Source: Clostridiales bacterium UBA6114
Lineage (GTDB): Bacteria > Bacillota > Clostridia > Oscillospirales > Butyricicoccaceae
NCBI GenBank assembly: GCA_002423435.1
Contig: DIWE01000022.1
Coordinates: 1-64,000, forward strand
Length of the DNA stretch: 64,000 nt
Direction: 5' to 3'
Under the pieces are notes generated by a model, which ran no database searches, was not told the DNA's origin, and worked only from the letters and a program-made list of their open reading frames with translations. Position 1 is the stretch's first letter. Every line of letters starts with the position of its first letter. Shown here piece by piece: positions 59,661-64,000 of this stretch. Both the position numbers and the translations under genes were made by a program.

Positions 59661-60500
59661 TTACTCTTCTGTATTCGCAATTAATTCTCCGGGAGTTTTG
59701 GCGCCTTTATTCAGGATTTGGTCTACTTTCTTATCAAAGTTGGGCTTTGAAGAGTCAAACCTGCTGAAGAAGCCGTTGCCTTTGCCGTCAGATTTCGTAA
59801 TTTTCTGCAGCTGGGAAACGATTGCCGGCCAGCTTCGGCTCAACGCTTCATTGATGGCGCCGGAATAAGCATTCAATGTATCGGGGTCGGCTACGAGCTT
59901 ATCTCTTAAGCCTTTGGAAACAGCGATCTGTACGCCGCCAATCTGATAATTGTTAAACAATTTATTCTGATTGACGATATTGCTGTCCATCACACCGGCA
60001 ATGCGGTCGGGGAAGCCGAAGCTTTGCACTTGATAACCTTTGGTCATCAGATGTAATTTGATCAGCTCCGCCAAAAGCTTGTTCTGACCGCCGATATAGG
60101 TGGTTTCGTCATCACCCGCGGCCCCGATGATGGAGAGCGTGTAATCCGAGTTCTGAACCATGCTGACGGCCGTCGGTTCATCAAAATCGATCGCCCTTAA
60201 GAAAAGGCTCCCGTTATCAGCCGGTTTCAGCCCTTCAAACAGGTAGGTGTTATATTTGCCGCAACCGTTCAAGGCTTCGACCAATTCCGAAGTGCCTCTT
60301 TCAATGCCGCCTCCGTGCAGCGCCAAAATGGTTGTGTCGCTTCCGATATCGTACGCCCCAACGGTATAGTCCGCGGGATCTTCCGCGGCGGACAGTTCGG
60401 CAAAACTGTGATAACCCGCCGTAATGGCATAGGCGCTCGCGCCTATACAAAATGTGGCCAATAAAGCAACGGTTAAAATCCTGGCCAATCCTTTTTTCAT
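59661..60500 (-). CDS. Degenerate poly-gamma-glutamate hydrolase homologue in the pgs operon
   Basis: A 279-aa secreted PghP/YjqB-family protein with a signal peptide (about 1-25). The fold motifs are kept, with LALHGGGIERGTSEL giving H62 and E67. However, the third zinc ligand His is Ile125 (SIIGAAG against SIHGCTG in the paralogue at 57027), and the Glu of QLEISKGLR is Ala193 (QIAVSKGLR). It is therefore probably not an active hydrolase but may still bind PGA. It is the last gene of the pgs operon, where some Firmicutes encode a release enzyme (PgdS, CapD). It has a normal ribosome site and an intact frame, so it is not a pseudogene in the ordinary sense. Confidence 0.85.
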   Translation of the reverse strand: MKKGLARILTVALLATFCIGASAYAITAGYHSFAELSAAEDPADYTVGAYDIGSDTTILALHGGGIERGTSELVEALNGCGKYNTYLFEGLKPADNGSLFLRAIDFDEPTAVSMVQNSDYTLSIIGAAGDDETTYIGGQNKLLAELIKLHLMTKGYQVQSFGFPDRIAGVMDSNIVNQNKLFNNYQIGGVQIAVSKGLRDKLVADPDTLNAYSGAINEALSRSWPAIVSQLQKITKSDGKGNGFFSRFDSSKPNFDKKVDQILNKGAKTPGELIANTEE

Positions 60501-60525
60501 ATTTGTATGCTCCTTTCTTCAATAA

Positions 60526-60747
60526 CTAGATAAGATAATCCACAGCCATGGCCAACAGTGTCAGCCCCGTTACGACAATTGTCTGATATTCGGTATTTCT
60601 CTTGCTGATCTTAATCAGATACAGGCATTTTTCCTTCAGTGTCAAAGCATTAAAATCTGCAAGAACTTCCTGACGGCCGTTTTTTCCGATCGGTTTCAAT
60701 GGGTTTAGGCTTTTCCTGTTTTGCCCTAATCCGTATAAAGTGTTCAT
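60526..60747 (-). CDS. 73-aa single-pass membrane protein of the pgs operon
   Basis: A basic, polar N-terminal part (about 1-52) is followed by one C-terminal hydrophobic helix (about 55-73, TIVVTGLTLLAMAVDYLI). GGGAGG lies 7 nt upstream of the ATG. It sits between pgsC and the hydrolase-like gene, 15 bp after pgsC. Bacillus has a small single-pass PgsE in its PGA operon, but I see no sequence resemblance. It could be a structural partner of PgsBC. Confidence 0.75.
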   Translation of the reverse strand: MNTLYGLGQNRKSLNPLKPIGKNGRQEVLADFNALTLKEKCLYLIKISKRNTEYQTIVVTGLTLLAMAVDYLI

Positions 60748-60762
60748 TTCGCACCTCCCTTC

Positions 60763-61218
60763 TCATATTTCGATGTGCAGCAGCATTGCGCACCCAAAGG
60801 TGATTGCAATCAGCAATCCGGTGCTTAAAAATGTCGTTGCCAAACCCTGTCTCTGGATCGTGTTTGCCAACAGGCCGGGTACAACAATACCGACTGCCGC
60901 GAGGCCGGAGATATTTCCAAAATCGGAAAACGGCAATATTGTATGTATCACAAACTGCAGAACGATCGCCACCGTTACCATGGCTACGAATTTTCTTTTG
61001 CCGTAGAGAATTGTGAGTTTACTCACTCCGAAATAAACGATCAAATACGTCAAAAAGCTGATAAGGAATGTCAAGAAGATCGCCTGGGGCTGTTTCATCT
61101 GCAAAGCCAGGTATCCGGGTACAACCAGGCCGGCGGGCAAAACTCCCGTAATCTCCGCAAACAGCAAACTGAAGATCGCGCCTATAATAATCACTGTGTC
61201 AATATTCGTAAGCAGCAA
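60763..61218 (-). CDS. pgsC: Poly-gamma-glutamate biosynthesis protein PgsC/CapC
   Basis: A 151-aa membrane protein with about five hydrophobic segments and the duplicated PgsC motif, GVLPAGLVVPGYLAL and VGIVVPGLLANTIQRQG. With PgsB it forms the PGA synthase/export core. The start is TTG at 61218, with AAGGAGG 9 nt upstream. Located 21 bp after pgsB. Confidence 0.93.
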   Translation of the reverse strand: MLLTNIDTVIIIGAIFSLLFAEITGVLPAGLVVPGYLALQMKQPQAIFLTFLISFLTYLIVYFGVSKLTILYGKRKFVAMVTVAIVLQFVIHTILPFSDFGNISGLAAVGIVVPGLLANTIQRQGLATTFLSTGLLIAITFGCAMLLHIEI

Positions 61219-61239
61219 CTTGTCAACCCTCCTTAATTG

Positions 61240-62439
61240 TTACCGAAGTAATTGCGGCACACGGCCTGCTTCCAGATTCAATTTCTCGTGAACGATCAGT
61301 TCGACCAATTCGTCCCCGCCGCCGTGAATGTTGCCGATGCCGAAAACGACTCTGTTTATCAAATCATTCTGAATGGTCTGATAGACCTCATGGGGGGGCA
61401 GACCTTCGGCATTAATGTATTTTCGCGGCGATATTTTTCTCTGATTGACCCCTTCGGTAATCGGGGCCACCGTCTTGCCCATGGCGACGAGGATATCGAT
61501 CTTCATATTCGGCAGGACTTCTTCGGCAAGCTGCAGTGTTCTGTCAACTCTGTCAGGCCGGCAATTGACGATTACCATGGGGTTTTCCGTCGAATAGCCG
61601 ATCGCCTTGATATGGTCCCAAATCATTCGCGTCGAATTGGGATCATTGGCGGCAAAACCGTTGACAAAATAGGCCGGGCTTTCGCTTTCCAGGGGATAGA
61701 TCATCAAGGCTCCCGGATCGGGACTCGCGTTTAACATTCCCTTAAGCGCCGTATCCCGGTCAATGTCCAGCGCTTTCGCCACGGCCAGCGCAATCGCAAT
61801 ATTCTCCGGGAAAACGATATATCCGAATTTTTCGAGATAACCGTCCGGGATTTCTTTTTCATCGGCAATCAGGATCCGGCTGTTTCTTTTCACGGCCTCC
61901 TGTGTAAAATATTCGTTATAACGGCTGTCGCTGACAACGAGGGTACCGTTTCTGGGAATCGTGGCTGTAAAGGACTCGGCAATAAAATCCAAAGTCGGGC
62001 CGCATAAATCCATATGATCCTCGCGGACGTTGACAATAACGCCGATGTTCGCTTTGACAAGCTTGTCCTGAAACGTAATCTGGTAATCGGGATTTACGGC
62101 CATACACTCCGTTACAAAGGCTGATGCGCCAAGCTTTACGGCTTTTTTGACAACGGTTTTTTGTTCTATAATATTGGGCCCCAGTCTGCCGCGTTTGATC
62201 GGCTCCTCTTCTTCCTTGTCCCAATAAATAATTCTCGCGCTGGTACCCGTCGTTTTCCCGACAACCTTCACCCCCGCTTCCTTTAATATCCCGGTAATGA
62301 GTCTGGTCGCGGTTGATTTGCCTCTCGTACCGTTTACATTAATTCTTAGTTCGATGCTGTCTAAGTTCTTATTATGTTTTATTTGTTCATAAACACCCAA
62401 GATAAAAACAAAAATCATAAGCGCTATGGCAAACTGCAA
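61240..62439 (-). CDS. pgsB: Poly-gamma-glutamate synthase PgsB/CapB
   Basis: A 399-aa ATP-dependent amide ligase of the Mur-ligase type. An N-terminal membrane helix (about 1-18) precedes the P-loop INVNGTRGKSTATRLI. Other PgsB features are FVTECMAVNPDYQ, VREDHMDLCGPT and ANDPNSTRMIWD. It polymerises glutamate through the gamma-carboxyl. It starts at TTG 62439 (AAAGGA 9 nt upstream). A -10 box TATAAT lies at 62493-62498 on the minus strand. The usual partner PgsA/CapA is missing from the window. Confidence 0.94.
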   Translation of the reverse strand: MQFAIALMIFVFILGVYEQIKHNKNLDSIELRINVNGTRGKSTATRLITGILKEAGVKVVGKTTGTSARIIYWDKEEEEPIKRGRLGPNIIEQKTVVKKAVKLGASAFVTECMAVNPDYQITFQDKLVKANIGVIVNVREDHMDLCGPTLDFIAESFTATIPRNGTLVVSDSRYNEYFTQEAVKRNSRILIADEKEIPDGYLEKFGYIVFPENIAIALAVAKALDIDRDTALKGMLNASPDPGALMIYPLESESPAYFVNGFAANDPNSTRMIWDHIKAIGYSTENPMVIVNCRPDRVDRTLQLAEEVLPNMKIDILVAMGKTVAPITEGVNQRKISPRKYINAEGLPPHEVYQTIQNDLINRVVFGIGNIHGGGDELVELIVHEKLNLEAGRVPQLLR

Positions 62440-62570
62440 ACTGATCTGTCCTTTCTTTCAGTGAATTGACAACAGCCCTCCTTTTCGAGTTTATTATACT
62501 GAATCAATATGAACAGGTATTTTCCGGAATCAGAAGATTCATTACCAAATTTTGAACAATTGTTACAGAA

Positions 62571-62611
62571 ATCCCGTCGGCTCCGGGCGTATTGCCCGGA
62601 GCCGACGGGAT
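62571..62611. other. 18-bp perfect hairpin between lysR and pgsB
   Basis: ATCCCGTCGGCTCCGGGC and its exact complement flank a 5-nt loop. It is followed by TTTT on the plus strand and by TTCTG on the minus strand. It may end the LysR transcript (stop at 62704) and shield pgsB, but the T-run on that strand is poor. Confidence 0.6.
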
Positions 62612-62703
62612 TTTATGAATGCGTAAAGATCTCTTACGGTGTTGCGTATTGCGAATGCATGCAAAAGCTTTTAAAAATCGACAAGCAAAACGTACGGCAG
62701 TTA

Positions 62704-63621
62704 TCAGTCCCTTTTCTGGTCCCTGACCGCCTCCATTACAATGTCAGCAAAAGCCCGCGTAGCTTTTGATATGTAGCCGTACGGAGGAAATCCCAAGGCA
62801 AGCGTTCTGCATTCGCCCTGCTCGCCTATAGCGAAATACGTAAGAGCGCTTTGTCTGCCTATATAGGTTTCCGGTAAAAAGGTAAGCCCCATTCCCACCT
62901 CGGCCAAACGGATGATCGTCTCAAAGCTGTCGTGGTACTGGACGGTCTGAGGCTCGCATTTATTTTTCATAAACAGCATTTCCGTAAAGCGGCGGAGGCG
63001 GTGGTCCACACTATAGAGCAAATAGGGCTCCTCCATGACGTCCCTGACGTCGATCCAGGGCCTTCCGGCCATACCGGAAGGCCGGGCCTTCCCGGCCAGG
63101 CGGAACTTCTCATGCCCGGCAAGCAGTATCTCTTCATCAATCACTGGTTTAAGCGTTATGCCGGAATTTTTCAGCGGAGGGCTCAAAAATCCCACGTCCA
63201 CACGTCCGCCGAGCAAAAGCCCTTCCTGTTCGCGCATGCTCGCCTCCACAATTTCCACCTTGATTCCCGGATATCGTTCCTTAAAGCGCGGGAGAACGTC
63301 AGGCAGCAGGTAAGGTGCCCGATACGGCGACAAAGCAAATACAACGCGTCCCTCCCGGAGAAAGGATGCGTCGTGGAGCCGCTGCTCCATATCGCGCTGA
63401 AGTAATCTGATTTTTTCGATCATTTCAACATGAAGCTCTCCTGCATAAGTGGGCTTCAGCCCTTGGTTCGTCCGAAAAAACAACGGTTCTCCAAAGCGCT
63501 CTTCAAAATTTTTCAAAAACTGGCTCAGCGAGGACTGTGCCATGTACAACTCTTTGGCGGCTTTTGAGAGACTGCCGCATTTTGCAATTGTGTATATGTA
63601 ATTTAATTCCCGAAACTCCAT
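62704..63621 (-). CDS. LysR-family transcriptional regulator
   Basis: A 305-aa protein. The helix-turn-helix (about 1-60) contains CGSLSKAAKELYMAQSSLSQ, and a periplasmic-binding-like effector domain (about 90-295) follows. ATG 63621 is chosen for GGAGG 4 nt upstream; the open frame to 63729 has no ribosome site. It is divergent from the partial hydrolase gene at 63797, its likely target. Confidence 0.93.
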   Translation of the reverse strand: MEFRELNYIYTIAKCGSLSKAAKELYMAQSSLSQFLKNFEERFGEPLFFRTNQGLKPTYAGELHVEMIEKIRLLQRDMEQRLHDASFLREGRVVFALSPYRAPYLLPDVLPRFKERYPGIKVEIVEASMREQEGLLLGGRVDVGFLSPPLKNSGITLKPVIDEEILLAGHEKFRLAGKARPSGMAGRPWIDVRDVMEEPYLLYSVDHRLRRFTEMLFMKNKCEPQTVQYHDSFETIIRLAEVGMGLTFLPETYIGRQSALTYFAIGEQGECRTLALGFPPYGYISKATRAFADIVMEAVRDQKRD

Positions 63622-63678
63622 ATTACCTCCGCCGCCCCCTATCGGCAATTCCGATGAGGGCGTATCATTTTTACATAT

Positions 63679-63707
63679 TTTACAAATACCAGAATCCATA
63701 ATACAAT
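63679..63707 (+). promoter_or_regulatory. Promoter of the gene divergent from lysR
   Basis: TTTACA, a 17-bp spacer and TACAAT (63702-63707). A minus-strand promoter (TTGTAT-N18-TAAAAT) overlaps it, so the LysR protein could control both directions from this 175-bp gap. Confidence 0.5.
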
Positions 63708-63796
63708 GCACACAGAAGGAAGTCAACAAGTATCTGGTGACTTCCTCACTGAAATGGCCGTTTCAGAAGAATGTAAAAAGCTTATCGAGGTAATGT

Positions 63797-64000
63797 ATGT
63801 CCAGCCAATTAAAGCATATCGGAGATCTTGTTTCCGGAAAACCGGCCGTACTGTTTATACCGGGAGGAATGGCAACCCCGCCTCTGGTTTACGACGGCAT
63901 CGAAAAAATGATTCCCGTCCAGTCCGCCCAGATCGACTGGAGCATATCGGAAGGTCCCTGGGACGTAAAGGAACTTGGCAACCGGGTGCTTTCGTTTGTC
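63797..64000 (+). CDS. Alpha/beta-hydrolase-like protein, N-terminal part (runs off the window)
   Basis: 68 codons from ATG 63797 (GAGG 6 nt upstream) to the window edge, all open. The first strand-turn VLFIPGGMATP resembles the oxyanion loop after beta-3 of alpha/beta hydrolases (HG/PGG). The catalytic residues lie beyond the window. Divergent from lysR. Confidence 0.6.
   Translation, partial: MSSQLKHIGDLVSGKPAVLFIPGGMATPPLVYDGIEKMIPVQSAQIDWSISEGPWDVKELGNRVLSFV

Noticed and set aside
62509..62769. An 86-codon plus-strand frame with many Cys and Tyr.
   Set aside because: It crosses the 18-bp hairpin at 62571, overlaps the end of lysR and has no ribosome site.

Overview
The window looks like chromosomal DNA of a Gram-positive anaerobe of the class Clostridia. 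The signs are strong AGGAGG-type ribosome sites, TTG and GTG starts behind good ribosome sites, SigA promoters, a c-di-AMP (ydaO-type) riboswitch, PgsB/PgsC poly-gamma-glutamate genes, TRAP transporters, FCD-type GntR regulators and a B12/radical-SAM (DUF4080-type) protein. I saw no oxygen-dependent enzyme, no rRNA or tRNA gene, no CRISPR array, no phage and no transposase. The class assignment is inference.

Layout. 1-8.2 kb is a mixed core region: a metallo-beta-lactamase-fold hydrolase under a probable sigma-54 promoter, next to a PAS/AAA+/Fis activator; then a radical-SAM protein, Tex, a nitroreductase and a small zinc-ribbon membrane protein. 8.3-53.9 kb is a catabolic island of four sugar-acid or hydroxy-acid units, each with its own transporter and regulator. 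Unit 1 (19.4 down to 8.3 kb, minus strand) is one long run: Zn dehydrogenase, IolB-like isomerase, TRAP transporter, epimerase, two-subunit transketolase, UxuA, UxuB and a GntR regulator, that is, hexuronate-type metabolism. Unit 2 (32.1 down to 20.0 kb, minus) has an RraA-like protein, dehydrogenase, KduD-like SDR, a five-part Dpp/Opp-type ABC transporter, 2-hydroxyacid dehydrogenase, Ldh-family oxidoreductase and an enolase-superfamily dehydratase, with a divergent IclR regulator. Unit 3 (45.4 down to 33.7 kb, minus) has an HMGL-like aldolase, PdxA-like dehydrogenase, Fe-alcohol dehydrogenase, class II aldolase, FGGY kinase, TRAP transporter, two SDRs and an aldehyde dehydrogenase, with a divergent GntR and another Ldh-family gene. 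Unit 4 (47.8-53.9 kb) has an enolase-superfamily dehydratase, a 2-hydroxycarboxylate transporter and two LarA-type racemases around a FadR-like GntR.

54.2-64 kb holds a two-component system behind a c-di-AMP riboswitch, a poly-gamma-glutamate (PGA) hydrolase, a GreA-like factor, a PGA synthesis operon (pgsB, pgsC, a 73-aa protein and a hydrolase homologue that has lost key residues), a LysR regulator and the start of an alpha/beta hydrolase.

The most unusual content lies between genes. There are three families of structured repeats. (i) A roughly 140-bp, three-hairpin repeat (19.4, 23.3 and 26.4 kb) whose last stem buries the Shine-Dalgarno of the next gene. (ii) A 180-330-bp element made of five to nine consecutive hairpins (27.6, 33.3 and 42.0 kb) whose stems keep pairing while their sequences differ. 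(iii) A hairpin with a constant GGTT/GA internal loop and changing outer stems (2.9, 19.5, 23.4, 26.4, 26.6 and 54.1 kb). Regulator-specific operators can also be read directly: ATGCATYATGCAT for the GntR at 45.7 kb, TTGGTNNGACC for the one at 51.9 kb, CATATATGGAAC for the IclR, and a TATACTAGTATA palindrome over the unit-1 promoter.
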